DNA of 64,000 nt, from NCBI GenBank assembly GCA_001310715.1, contig BAXV01000015.1, forward strand, positions 1 through 64,000, written 5' to 3'. The DNA is from Pseudovibrio sp. JCM 19062 (GTDB lineage Bacteria; Pseudomonadota; Alphaproteobacteria; Rhizobiales; Stappiaceae). The translations under genes were made by a program, and so were the position numbers. Shown here piece by piece: positions 20,868-31,480 of this stretch. Under the pieces are notes generated by a model. The model had not been told where the DNA came from. It did not search any database and saw only the letters and a list, made by a program, of their open reading frames with translations. Positions within the stretch are counted from its first letter, which is position 1, and each line of letters begins with the position of its first letter.

Positions 20868-21373
20868 ATGATTAGCGCACTTATTCCCGCCCATAACAGC
20901 GAACAGCTGTTGGTTCCCACATTATCCGCCCTTGTCCCGGCCTCCGCAGAAGGCATCCTGAAAGAAGTCGTCATCGCGGATGAAGGCTCAACGGACGGTA
21001 CCGGGGTCGTCGCAGACGCCTGCGGAGCCCACTTTGTGACGGCGACAACAAATTCTAACTCGGTTCTGGCTCAGGGGGTACAACAATGCACCGCGCCAAC
21101 TGGGTCTTACTGGTCCAGCCCGGTGCCGTCTTGCAAACCGGTTGGCAAGCAGAAGCCGCTGCTTTCATAGAGCGTGCAGAACGGACCAACTCATCGTCGA
21201 ATCTCATTGGTGTGTTTCGAAGCCGGACAGAAGAATTCGGCCCATCTGCGCAGATTAAAGACAAACTCACCTATGCGAAGAACCGTTTGTTGAAGTCCTC
21301 CTGCCATCAACTTCCCCAATTGATGAAAAAAACAGCATCTACAGCAAGCACTGCTGAGTGCACCAAATACTAA
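20868..21373 (+). CDS. Family 2 glycosyltransferase-like protein, short and frameshifted
   Basis: The N-terminus MISALIPAHNSEQLLVPTLSAL followed by EVVIADEGSTDGTGVVADACG is a GT2-type nucleotide-sugar-binding start with the D-x-G-S-T-D element. An indel near 21050 joins it to WVLLVQPGAVLQTGWQAEAAAFIERAE, the expected next strand and helix. Family members in alphaproteobacteria are about 230 residues and include a conserved second domain; here the frame stops after about 165 with no recognisable C-terminal domain, so it is truncated, divergent, or broken by a further indel. Confidence 0.6.
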
Positions 21374-21485
21374 CAGGCGGCAACAACTCAAAAAAAGTTT
21401 TGAGCACAAGCCGCCTCCATTGGTTGAACGGAACAGTGGTTTTTCAAAACGCAGAGAAGTAGAGCAGCGCCAGCACGGAGGTCTC

Positions 21486-22184
21486 ATGGACTGGAATCAA
21501 CACCTGAACCAATACTGCGAGAGAACCTCCACAGAGTTCTGGTCCGAGCCGCTCAACGCGATAAGCAACATCGCCTTCATCATCGCTGCGCTGATAGCCC
21601 TTCAAATCTGGAAAAGCGCACGTAGCAACGCAAAAAACACCGGTTCAACGCAAACCAACGCACAAAACAACGCAGCCTTGGTGCTCATCGTATTGCTCAC
21701 CATCATCGGGATCGGCTCGTTCCTGTTTCACACGTTTGCGAACTACTGGTCTTTATTGGCCGATTCCATCCCCATCGCGGCCTTCATGCTGGTCTACTTC
21801 TACCTCGCAATGCGGCGCTACGTGGATGCTAACATACTGATATCACTTGCTGCGACGGTGATTTTCTATGCGGCTTTGGAGTATCTACCGCCGCTGTTTC
21901 AGGGCCTGTTGGGCTCCACCGCCGGCTATTTTCCGGCACTTCTGGCGATCCTGCTATTCGCAGTTCTAACCCACTGGAAACACAAGGCAACCTCCAACGC
22001 TTTGTTTCTGGCAAGTCTCATCTTCGTAATCTCGATGAGCTTCAGAATGCTGGATCAACCGATTTGTACAATCTTACCAACAGGCACACATTACTTGTGG
22101 CATATTTTGAATGCCGCGGTTTTGCTTATTCTAATCCGCGCATTTATACGCTTTAAGACGTATAAAGACAGTGCAGAATCCTAG
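21486..22184 (+). CDS. Ceramidase-like integral membrane protein
   Basis: A 232-residue protein with about seven hydrophobic helices, resembling the alkaline-ceramidase/CREST superfamily. The pattern includes N-terminal WNQHLNQYCERTSTEFWSEP followed by LNAISN, then SFLFHTFANYWSLLADSIPI with a conserved Ser, His and Asp, and HYLWHILNAAVL near the C-terminus: the residues that bind zinc in this superfamily. ATG 21486 follows GGAGG and is preferred over the longer frame from 21420. Bacterial members are uncharacterised or linked to lipid amide hydrolysis; a ceramide substrate is not established. Confidence 0.75.
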   Translation: MDWNQHLNQYCERTSTEFWSEPLNAISNIAFIIAALIALQIWKSARSNAKNTGSTQTNAQNNAALVLIVLLTIIGIGSFLFHTFANYWSLLADSIPIAAFMLVYFYLAMRRYVDANILISLAATVIFYAALEYLPPLFQGLLGSTAGYFPALLAILLFAVLTHWKHKATSNALFLASLIFVISMSFRMLDQPICTILPTGTHYLWHILNAAVLLILIRAFIRFKTYKDSAES

Positions 22185-22284
22185 GCAATGGTCTAGGTTT
22201 TGCCAAACTGCGATATCTGATCCGGAAGTCACACTGATTTCCGGTGGCGAGCTGCTCAATCACTAGGCCAGGCAAGAATACACA

Positions 22285-24616
22285 ATGACGGACAAAAAGC
22301 GCCCTACCTCCGGCGAACTCGATCAACAAGCCTCTTTTACCACGAGTATCCACGCCCGGGTAAACTGGAAATTCAGGCAACTAAGCCTTTGGGAAACCAG
22401 CGAGATCTAGCACTCGCATACTCACCGGGCGTTGCTGCGCCATGCTTGGAAATCCATAAGGAGCCGTCAAAAGCTGCAGATTACACAGCTCGCCAGAACC
22501 TGGTTGCAGTCATCTCCAACGGAACCGCAGTTCTCGGGCTCGGCGCTATCGGTCCTCTGGCCTCCAAACCGGTCATGGAAGGGAAGGCTGTTCTCTTCAA
22601 AAAGTTTGCTGGCATCGATGTTTTCGATATCGAGGTTGACGAAACCAAGGTTGATAAGTTCGTTGATGCAGTCTCCGTTCTTGAACCAACCTTCGGCGGC
22701 ATCAATCTGGAAGACATCAAAGCACCAGAGTGTTTCCAGATCGAACAACGCTTGCGCGATAAGATGAACATCCCGGTGTTCCATGATGATCAGCACGGAA
22801 CTGCAATCATCGTAACCGCAGCTGTCCATAACGGCATGGAGCTTTCTGGCAAGAAACTTGAGGACATCAAGGTTGTCGCATCAGGAGCAGGTGCAGCAGC
22901 TCTGGCCTGTCTTAACCTGCTTGTGTCCTCCGGTGTGAAGCGCGAGAATATCTGGATTTCCGATATCGAAGGTGTTGTCTATGAGGGTCGTGAAGCCCTT
23001 ATGGATGAATGGAAATCCGTATTTGCGCAAAAGACAGACAAGCGTACACTCGATGATATCATCGAAGGTGCAGACGTCTTTATCGGCCTGTCCGCAGCCG
23101 GCGTTCTGAAGCCTGAGATGGTCGCCAAAATGGCGAAACGTCCGCTTGTGATGGCCCTTGCCAACCCGAACCCGGAAATCATGCCGGAAGACGCGCTTGC
23201 TGTGCGTGACGACGTTGTCATGTGTACCGGTCGTTCGGACTACCCGAACCAGGTGAATAACGTTCTCTGCTTCCCGTATATCTTCCGCGGCGCACTGGAC
23301 GTTGGTGCAACGGCCATCAACGAAGAAATGAAGCTGGCAGCTGTAGAAGCAATTGCAGCTCTGGCACGGGAAGAACCGACCGATGTAGTCGCAAAAGCCT
23401 ATGGCGGCGTTATCCATACATTCGGTCCGAACTATCTCATCCCGTCCCCGTTCGATAACCGGCTGATCCTGCGCATTGCACCAGCTGTTGCAAAAGCAGC
23501 CATGGAAACCGGTGTCGCAACACGTCCAATTGAAGACTTTGATGCCTACATGGACAAGCTGAACCGGTTCGTATTCCGCTCCGGTATGGTGATGAAGCCG
23601 ATCATCGCAAAAGCAAAAGAAGACAAGCAGCGCGTCATCTACGCAGACGGTGAAGACGAACGCGTTCTGCGCGCCGCACAGGTGGTGATTGAAGAAGGTC
23701 TTGCAACGCCAATCCTGATCGGTCGTCCGCAGGTTCTGGAAAACCGCTGTGAGCGTTTCGGCCTGCGCATCCGTCCGGGAACAGATTTTGAGTTTGTGAA
23801 CCCGGAAGACGATCCACGCTACCGCTCCTATGTTGACACACTAGTTCAACTGGTTGGCCGCAAAGGCGTAACGCCGGAAGCTGCCAGAACCGTCGTCCGT
23901 ACCAACACAACAGTCATTGGTGCACTGGCGTTGCATAGAGGTGAAGCTGACGCGCTCATCACCGGCCTTGAAGGCCGCTTCGATAAGCACCTGCGCGACA
24001 TCTCTAACATCATTGGATGTTCCGACGAGTTCACCGACTTCTCAACCCTGTCGCTGCTGATCAACTCAAGCGGTGCCTACTTCCTTGCAGACACCTACGT
24101 GACCGAGTGCCCATCTGCTGAGGAGATCGCTGAGATCACCCATCTGGCGTCCGAGCAGATCAAACGCTTCGGGATCACCCCGCGCGTTGCACTGCTGTCG
24201 CACTCCAACTTCGGCTCCCGCCCATCTGTAACTTCAAACAAGATGCGCGAAGCCTTGCAGATGGTCTGGAAGAAAATGCCGGATCTGGAAGCTGAAGGTG
24301 AAATGCATGGTGATGCAGCACTGACGCCGGAAATCCTGCAGCGTTACATGCCGGATGCGCATATCTCTGGTCCTGCAAACCTGCTGGTGTTCCCAACACT
24401 GGACGCCGCTAACATTGCCATGAACCTCATCAAGCAATGACAGATGCACTCCATGTTGGGCCGATCTTGCTGGGCGCAAAGAAGCCTGCGCACATCATCA
24501 CGCCATCCGTGACCTCACGCGGCATCGTCAACATGACAGCGCTTTCCGCTGTTGATGCGCAATGCCGTAAGCGCACTAATGCCAGCGTAGCAGCGGCATC
24601 GCATAGCACCGGCTAG
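22285..24616 (+). CDS. maeB: NADP-dependent malic enzyme (malic + PTA domains), two frameshifts
   Basis: Oxidatively decarboxylates malate to pyruvate with NADP. The N-terminal malic domain has [13 protein letters not shown], the metal/substrate region [14 protein letters not shown] and the Rossmann segment [14 protein letters not shown]. After about residue 430 comes a phosphotransacetylase-like domain ([17 protein letters not shown] through [17 protein letters not shown]), which is regulatory in MaeB proteins. Two indels, near 22335 ([14 protein letters not shown] restored) and near 24437 ([25 protein letters not shown] restored), extend the long central frame to ATG 22285 and TAG 24616, giving about 777 residues, normal for the family. 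Confidence 0.95.
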
Positions 24617-24628
24617 TTAAAACAACGC

Positions 24629-24667
24629 CTTCGGCGGGCATGGGTTAATATGCTCGCCGAAGTTTTG
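24629..24667 (+). terminator. Terminator after maeB
   Basis: CTTCGGCGGGC and GCTCGCCGAAG arms with one mismatch around a long loop, followed by TTTT. Confidence 0.75.
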
Positions 24668-24740
24668 TCAGCTTGAAAATAACTTCCCTTTACGGCATGC
24701 TAGCCGCATTCGTGCAGCTTGTTATTACGGGGAGGGTAAT

Positions 24741-25234
24741 ATGAGCCTATCTGAAGCGACCGGGCGTCGCATCGACCGCCTGCTTGGCGAGTATGGCGAA
24801 AGCATCAGGATCATAAAAACAAAGCAATACACTGGATCTGTGTACCCGTCATTTCCTGGACGGTAACCGCACTGTTGTGGTCTATCCCAACACCCATTGT
24901 GTTCTCGAGCATTTCACCATTGCTGAACTGGTGCACAATCGGGCTTGGACTAGCGATTCTATACTATCTTTCACTGTCCTTCACACTGGCAATCGGCATG
25001 GCCGTCGCTCGGCGCTGCTGGTTTGGATCAACATGACCTACGAGCAGTTCGGGCTCGGTATTCCGCTTTGGCAAACAGCGCTGGCAGTATTTGTAATTGC
25101 TTGGGTTGGCCAGTTTGTCGGCCATCATATTGAGGGGAAAAAAACCCTCGTTCTTCAAGGATTTGCAGTTCCTGCTTGTTGGTCCTGCCTGGATCTTGCA
25201 CTTCATCTATAAAAAGGTTGGCATCCCGTACTGA
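24741..25234 (+). CDS. DUF962 / Mpo1-like membrane protein, several frameshifts
   Basis: Reading through three or more indels gives a protein of about 164 residues. It opens with SLSEATGRRIDRLLGEYGES, then H-x2-H-type HKNKAIHWICVPVISWTV, three or four hydrophobic helices, and ends QFVGHHIEGKKPSF, LQFLLVGPAWILHFIYKK. That is the DUF962 (YGL010w/Mpo1) pattern. Yeast Mpo1 is an iron-dependent dioxygenase that shortens 2-hydroxy fatty acids; the conserved histidines support the same fold here, but the substrate is unknown. Start ATG 24741 behind GGGAGG; stop TGA 25234. Confidence 0.72.
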
Positions 25235-25252
25235 GGGACAAAATCTGAAGGT

Positions 25253-25285
25253 AAAAAAAACGCTGCTCTTAAGGCAGTGTTTTTC
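25253..25285 (-). terminator. Terminator of a small minus-strand gene
   Basis: On the minus strand CACTGCCTTAAGAGCAGCG folds into a short stem followed by eight T residues. Confidence 0.6.
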
Positions 25286-25438
25286 TGGGTTGATGTAAAC
25301 ATCGCCAATTTCGCGGGTATCCATACGCTGAAGAGCAGGGTGCGCAAGCGGATCAGCATAATAAGGCTTGGAGCCTGCTGGTGCTTTGGATTTAAGCTGG
25401 GATTTTCCGCGCAACAGATCTTTAAAAAGATTTCGCAT
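25269..25438 (-). CDS. Small unknown protein, about 57 aa
   Basis: ATG 25438 with AAGGA 7-8 bases upstream begins MRNLFKDLLRGKSQLKSKA and continues through YYADPLAHPALQRM and DTREIGDVYINPEK. The frame as given runs on antisense into the DUF962 gene. Adding one A to the run near 25283 would end it at TAA inside the terminator hairpin, which fits a small standalone gene. Basic N-terminus, no membrane segment, no recognised family. Confidence 0.45.
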
Positions 25439-25546
25439 TGTTATTTCCTTTGTGACTTGATGAGGCGACAATGCGCCAATTGCATTGCAAGCGCTATCGG
25501 GAATAACTAAACCCCGGTTTAGATTTACTGCTCGGAACTGTTCTCG

Positions 25547-26458
25547 ATGAAAAACCTCAATCAAGTCAGCCTTGCCGGCCTTCGTGTTGTTGAAGCCGTG
25601 GGCCGCTTGGGATCACTAAAAAAACGCAGCTGAGGAGCTGGGGATCACCTCCGGTGCCGTCAGCCAGCAACTGCACAAAACCGAGCACCAGCTGGGGCGC
25701 CCGCTCTTTTCCCGTGAGCATAGCGGACTAAAGTTGACGAGGCGCGGCGCTGAAATCTGCCGCGAACTCGCATCCGGCCTGAAGCAGATCTCCGAGGCCG
25801 TCGCGCTGGCAGACCGGGACAGGGAGGAGAGCCTCTTCCTGTCCGTGGCACCGCTGTTGGCTGAAAGTGGCTGGTCTGGCGCTTAAGCAGCTTTATGAAG
25901 GCAAATCCGGACATCAATCTCCGTCTGGATGCCAACGACCAGCTGGTGAACCTCAACCATTCCGATGTAGATGCCTGCGTCCGCGTTCACAAACGGGCAC
26001 CGGATGACGTTTACTCGGAGCGCTTGTGCGAACACTTCATCTATCCTGTTTGTTCTCCTGAGGTCGCAGAACGTCTCAAAGAGCCGCAGGACCTGCTCAA
26101 TGAGGTGATCATCCGTGACTACAATTCCTATTACCGCTGGAGTGACTGGCTCTCAGCCTTCGGTTTGAAGGAAAGTCACTTACCCAAAGGCCATGGCTTC
26201 TCCAACGCCTCATTATGCATGGATGCAGCAATTGCAGGACACGGTGTTTTTCTGGGCTGGGATACGCTGGTGGCCAACGCCATCAAGCAAGGCCAGCTGA
26301 AAATCCCGTTTGAACACCGTTGCTCAACAGGCCGGTCCTACTGGTTCATCTGCCGCGAAGGTGCATTGCGAAGCCCAAGCGTCCGCAAGTTACGCGACTG
26401 GCTCAAAGAAGAGATCGCCCAGACGGCAGTGGAATATGAGAAAGCCGTCAAAGCGTAA
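25547..26458 (+). CDS. LysR-family transcriptional regulator, one or two frameshifts
   Basis: A transcription factor of about 300 residues. The winged helix at the N-terminus reads LAGLRVVEAVGRLGSL, AAEELGITSGAVSQQLHKTEHQLGRPLFSRE, the GcvA-like branch. The effector domain continues through CVRVHKRAPDDVYSERL and ends at 26458. Indels occur near 25615 (an A run) and 25880. Start ATG 25547. The target is not evident: the neighbours are glyS (convergent) and the small minus-strand gene (divergent), the usual LysR target position. Confidence 0.85.
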
Positions 26459-26466
26459 ACAATAAA

Positions 26467-26498
26467 AAAGCCCTGACTTCAGCAGAAGTCAGGGCTTT
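26467..26498. terminator. Bidirectional terminator between lysR-type gene and glyS
   Basis: AAGCCCTGACTTC, a five-base loop, GAAGTCAGGGCTT, flanked by A and T tracts on both sides. Confidence 0.88.
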
Positions 26499-26519
26499 CA
26501 AATATCTTATAAGACCCGC

Positions 26520-28754
26520 TTAGCCAGCGATCTTTGAAAAATCTGCAACTTCATGAACAGCTGCACGAATGCCAGCGAGGATCTTCAGGCGGTTCTCACG
26601 TACCGCAGCGTCTTCAGCATTCACGTGGATGTTGTCGAAGAAGCCGTCAACCGGACCGCGCAGTTTGGCAAGAGCAGCCATTGCACCGGAAAAGTCTGCC
26701 GCATCAAGCAGCGGCCGGATCTCAACCAGAACGCTGTCCAGTGTAGAAGCAAGATCTTTCTCTGCCTGTTCTTCCAGCAAAGCAGCATCAGGCTTACCTG
26801 CAAAGGCCTTGCCTTCTTTCTTCTCTTCCGCGCGCAAAATGTTTGCGGCACGCTTATAGCCAGCCAGCAGGTTGACACCGTCTTCAGTGCCCAACAGCGC
26901 GGCAAGAGCTTCCGCCTGCTTCACGATCAGAAGGATATCGTCCTGACCACCACGAGCTAGCACGGCGTCAATCAGATCATGACGCACGCCCTTGTCTTTC
27001 AGAACCACCTTCATACGGTCGGCAAAGAAGGCAAGCAGATCGTCAATCAAACCGGATTCCAGAGAAGTCTCGGGGATCTTGTCGGAAACGTTTGCCAGCA
27101 CCACGTCAGCAGCTTTGGAAACCATGGAGAAGATGTCTTTAACAACGCCTTCGCCGGTCTGGCCTTTGCCGATGAACGGAAGATCAGACAGCGCGCTTTC
27201 ACCGCGGGTAGCAGCAATGTCTGCAAGGTTACGGCGCAGGCTCTGCACCAATACATCACGCATTGGCAGACGCAGGTCGTTTTCCAGCACAAGACGGATA
27301 ACACCAAGAGCTGCACGGCGCAGCGCAAACGGGTCTTTAGAGCCAGTTGGCTTCTCGTCGACGGCCCAGAAACCAGCCAGAATATCCAACTTGTCCGCAA
27401 GCGCCACAGCGATAGAAACTGGTGCTGTCGGGACATCATCAGAAGCGCCAGCAGCTTGTAGTGATCTTCAATCGCCTGAGAAACAGCAGGGTCTTCGCCC
27501 TGCGCTTCAGCATAGTAACGACCCATCAGGCCCTGAAGCTCAGGGAACTCAAAGACCATTGCTGACACAAGATCGGCTTTCGCCAGACGCGCCGCGCGCT
27601 TGGTTTGCTCAACATCAGCACCAACAAGCGGGGCGATTTCAGCAGCAAGACGCTCAAGACGATCAACGCGCGCCGCAACAGTACCCAGCTTTTCGTGGAA
27701 CACAATGTCCTGAAGCTTGGAAACATTGCTTTCCAATTTGGTCTTCAGGTCCGTTTCCCAGAAAAACTTGGCATCAGCCAGGCGTGCAGAAACAACCTTT
27801 TCGTTACCGGCAATAATCTTGGTACCACCGTCCTTCGCAACAATGTTCGCAGTCAGCGCAAACTTGTTGGTGAGACGGGAAGTGGCAGGATCACGCAGAA
27901 CGAAGTTCTTCTGGTTCACCTTGATGGTGAGCTGGGTTACTTCATCCGGCAGCGCAAGGAAGCTCTCGTCGTAAGAGCCGATGAGAACTGTCGGCCACTC
28001 GTTAAGGCCAGCCACTTCTTCAAGAAGGCCAGCATCTTCAACCAGTTCAAGGCCAAGCGCCATCGCAGCGTTCTTTGCGTCGGCATCAATGATGTCTTTG
28101 CGGCGGTCCGCATCAAGCACAACCTTGGCAGCTTCCAGTTTGGACATGTAGTCGCTCAAACGGCGGACCTCGATGGCCTCAGGGGCCATAAATCGGTGAC
28201 CGTAAGTGGTCTGCCCGGACTTGATGCCATCCACTTCAAACGGAACGACTTCCGGCTCTTCCGTCTCAGGACCGAAAGTGCAAACGATAGAGTGCAGCGG
28301 ACGAACCCAGCGTAAGCTACCCGTACCCCAGCGCTGGATTTAGGCCAAGGGAAGTTGCGAATGATGTCTGGCATCACATCAGCAACAATGTCTTCGGTCT
28401 TGCGTCCCGGCTTCTCGATGACAGCGACGTAAAAATCACCCTTCTTCGGGTCATTCTGCACTTCAGCGTCGTCAATGGAAGACAGGCCTGCGCCACGCAG
28501 GAAGCCAGCCAATGCTTTCTCAGGCGCGCCAACGCGCGGACCCTTCCGCTCTTCACGGGTTGCTTTGGAGCCAGCAGGCAAACCGGCAATGTGCAGGGCC
28601 AGGCGGCGAGGAGTGGCATAAGCCTTCGCGCTTCATAGGTCACACCTGCATCAACAAGAGCATTGGTCAGGAGGGATTTCAAATCCTCAGCCGCACGACG
28701 CTGCATGCGGGCAGGAATTTCCTCGCTAAAGAGTTCGAGGAGAAGATCTGGCAT
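26520..28754 (-). CDS. glyS: Glycine-tRNA ligase beta subunit, several frameshifts
   Basis: The tRNA-binding subunit of the alpha2-beta2 glycyl-tRNA synthetase. It begins [21 protein letters not shown], the invariant GlyS start, and continues with [61 protein letters not shown] and [17 protein letters not shown]. The last part, [36 protein letters not shown], is equally typical. Indels near 28620, 28330 and 27430 move the reading between frames. The restored length of about 745 residues is slightly longer than usual. In most relatives glyQ is close by upstream; here a GH3 gene of 2.3 kb separates them. Confidence 0.95.
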
Positions 28755-28958
28755 TGGTGAACGACGCCTTTAACTGGTCAATCAATCGCGAATTTCTAAG
28801 GTGCGTAGTGCCTAGCAATACTCAAGGGGCTTGTCACCCCCAATAGGCGGGGCAGAACCGTTATTGAGCAAAAAACTTGAGGCGAATGCGACCAATCAAC
28901 AGGGGTATGAACAGCTGCCCGCACCAGATGTTGATCCGCTGAAAAGATCAGTCGGCGT

Positions 28959-31229
28959 TTATGCGGGTTCCTCAGTAGTTTCATCAGGTTCAGCAAACAG
29001 GTCCAGTTCAACCCGCAAGCTGTTTGGGTCCTGACTGGAGTTGCCGACAATCACGTCGTAAGTGATACGCTCAACCACCATCTGATTGCGCTCACTATCA
29101 AAAATGGCAAGCTCCTCAATGGGCACTGTAACAGACACCTGCTGGCGTTCGCCAGCCGGAATACTGACCGTTGAAACCCTTTCAGCTCCAGCTTTGCACG
29201 GTCCACGGCAGACCCTTTTGGCGCAATGTAAACCTGCGCAACCTCATCTGCCGTAACCCGCCCCGTATTGGCCACGGTAAATTGCACCTGAATTCTGCCA
29301 GTCCTGAGCTCGTCCGGCGGTGTGACAACAAGCTCTGAATATTGGAACTGCGTGTAGCTCAGGCCAAACCCGAATGGATACGCCGGTGTCACATCGTCCT
29401 TGTCCAGCTTCCTGTAACCGTGCCAAAGATCATAGATCACCTTACGCGCGTTGCGGTCAAAGTCCGGCAAATCGGTCTCCCGCCGCGGAATGACAAATGG
29501 CAGCTTGCCACTGGGCGAAACCTCACCGGAAAGGAGACGCGCAAGGGCAGTGCCGCCCTCCATGCCCGGATACCAATGCAGCAAAATGGCAGCAGGCAAA
29601 TCTTCCCACTCGTTCATGAGCAGAGTACCGCCACCCATAACAACCACGACGCAATTCGGATTAACCGCGCAAACCTTCTTGATCAACTCAACATCATGTG
29701 GCGGCAGACGCAGGCTCTCGCGATCTCCCGAGCCATACCCGTCTTCGACGCTGTCATCTGCCAGCTGATTGCCTGCCGAACCACCACCGCCAAATGACCG
29801 CAGAAACTGCGAGGCAATCTGTGCTTCTTCACGATTGCGCGGTTGAGGCAAAATATCATGAAACTGTGCGGCCAGCGCCGAGGAGACCCATTCCCCCTCG
29901 CAGCTATGATCGTTACCAACCACCAGAACCACAGCGTCCGCCTGATTTGCAATCTGTAGCGCCCGATTGATGTTCTGACCGCGCTCTTGCCAGATGTCGA
30001 TCTTGTGTTTGTAGTAGGCGCGCAGACCTGCAAGCGGTGTGATCACATGTGTCGGTTGTGTATCACTCGTCCCTTTGTCACCTGTATTGGCAACACTCGC
30101 TAAACGACCGATAACGCCAATGCTCCTTATGTCTTTTAGGGGCAGAAACCCACCTTGTTCTTCAAAAGAACAGCGGACTTCTCAGCAGCTTCCAGTGCAA
30201 CAGCGCGAAACTCTGCACATCCAACCTTCTTCTTCTCATAGCTCCCTTTGCGCAGCACCCGGAGCTGTTGCAGGATCAGCCGATAGCACGCCTCATCCAG
30301 AGATTCTTCGCTTACCTCACCCTCATCAATCAGGTCCGGTAGGCTCTGCTCAAAGTGCAACTGAAACGGCATCTCCAGATCCACACCGGCAAGTGCAGCA
30401 GCTTTTGCATCGCGATTGCCAAAAATAAAATCGCTCAACACAAACCCTTTAAAGCCCCAGTCTGTTTTAAGCAGTTGTTAGTAGCTCCCTGTTGTGACTG
30501 CACAGCTCTCCATTGATGGAGCTGTAGGATGTCATGACAGCAGCAGCCCCAGCCTCAACCGCCTTGCGAAAGTGGGGCAGGTACATCTCATAGAGTGCCC
30601 GCTGCCCAATGGTTACATCCAGTGTCAGCTTGGAGTGCTCCATGGAAGCCAGTGCGAAGTTCTTCACGCAGGCCATCCCATGCTGCTGAACACCCCGCAC
30701 AAGAGCGCTGCCCATCGCACCAATCAAGAAACTGTCTTCGCCGTAGGATTCCTGCGCACGCCCCCAGCAGGATGCCGCATCAGGTTGAGCGAAATCCCGC
30801 CAAACAGGGTTCCACCAAATGCCCGCATCTCGTAGCCAATGACAGCTCCAATGCGTTCCTCCAAATCAGGATCAAAGGTTGCCGCCCGCGCCATAACCAC
30901 AGGAAACGTAGTTGCCCCCTTCAACACAATCCCGCGAGAGCCTTCTGTGTAATGAATGCCGGGAAGGTGGTGCTCAGGCAAAACACCAGCGGCCCATGGG
31001 CCAGACTGAGAGCCGTTTATCATCATGTCGCGAATACCCGGCCAGAAGGCTGATCCCCGTCCCGCATGGCCAGCTTGTCATCTCGGCTGAGCCGCGCAAC
31101 AATGGCGCTGGCGATCTGCTCATCTGTCAGATTTTGTGTGGGGGATGGCTGTTCGGCCATCTCAGGTGAGGGACCGGAAGAGGGAGCTGCTTCGTGCTCT
31201 TCATACGCCTCTGTGCTTTCAACAGTCAT
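28959..31229 (-). CDS. Glycoside hydrolase family 3 beta-glucosidase, several frameshifts
   Basis: A GH3 enzyme of about 757 residues. An acidic, Pro/Ser-rich start is followed by TDEQIASAIVARLSRDDKLAM, then the barrel with HLPGIHYTEGSRGIV, FGGISLNLMRHPAGGR, VKNFALASMEHSKL (substrate loop) and MTSYSSINGE. The catalytic nucleophile is the Asp of LSDFIFG, with GVDLEMP after it. The C-terminal sandwich has NQADAVVLVVGND, WYPGMEGGTALARLL and a fibronectin-III-like end, reached after an indel near 29180 and closing at TAA 28959. At least five indels. No signal peptide is visible, so it is probably cytosolic. It sits between glyQ (with its own terminator) and glyS, probably an insertion. Confidence 0.88.
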
Positions 31230-31422
31230 GGAAGACTAAACTCCGCGAATGTACCCCAATTCGGATCAGCGCAGAGTTACGCAGGCGGCTGGAAACAGGG
31301 GAATGATTTGCAAATCAATCAGGATACCGCTTTTGAAAATATCTGTTTAATTGCAGTCCTGAAAACCTACTGATTATCAGCAGGCATCTTTCAAGGAGTC
31401 TTAGGGCGGGGGAGGTCGACAA

Positions 31423-31453
31423 CAAAAAAATGCCGAGGCAATTTTGCCCCGGC
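31423..31453 (-). terminator. Rho-independent terminator after glyQ
   Basis: On the minus strand GCCGGGGCAAAATTGCCTCGGC followed by a T run. It would end glyQ transcription before the GH3 gene. Confidence 0.8.
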
Positions 31454-31480
31454 CTTTAAAATTCATCAAGTTGGCTGGGG

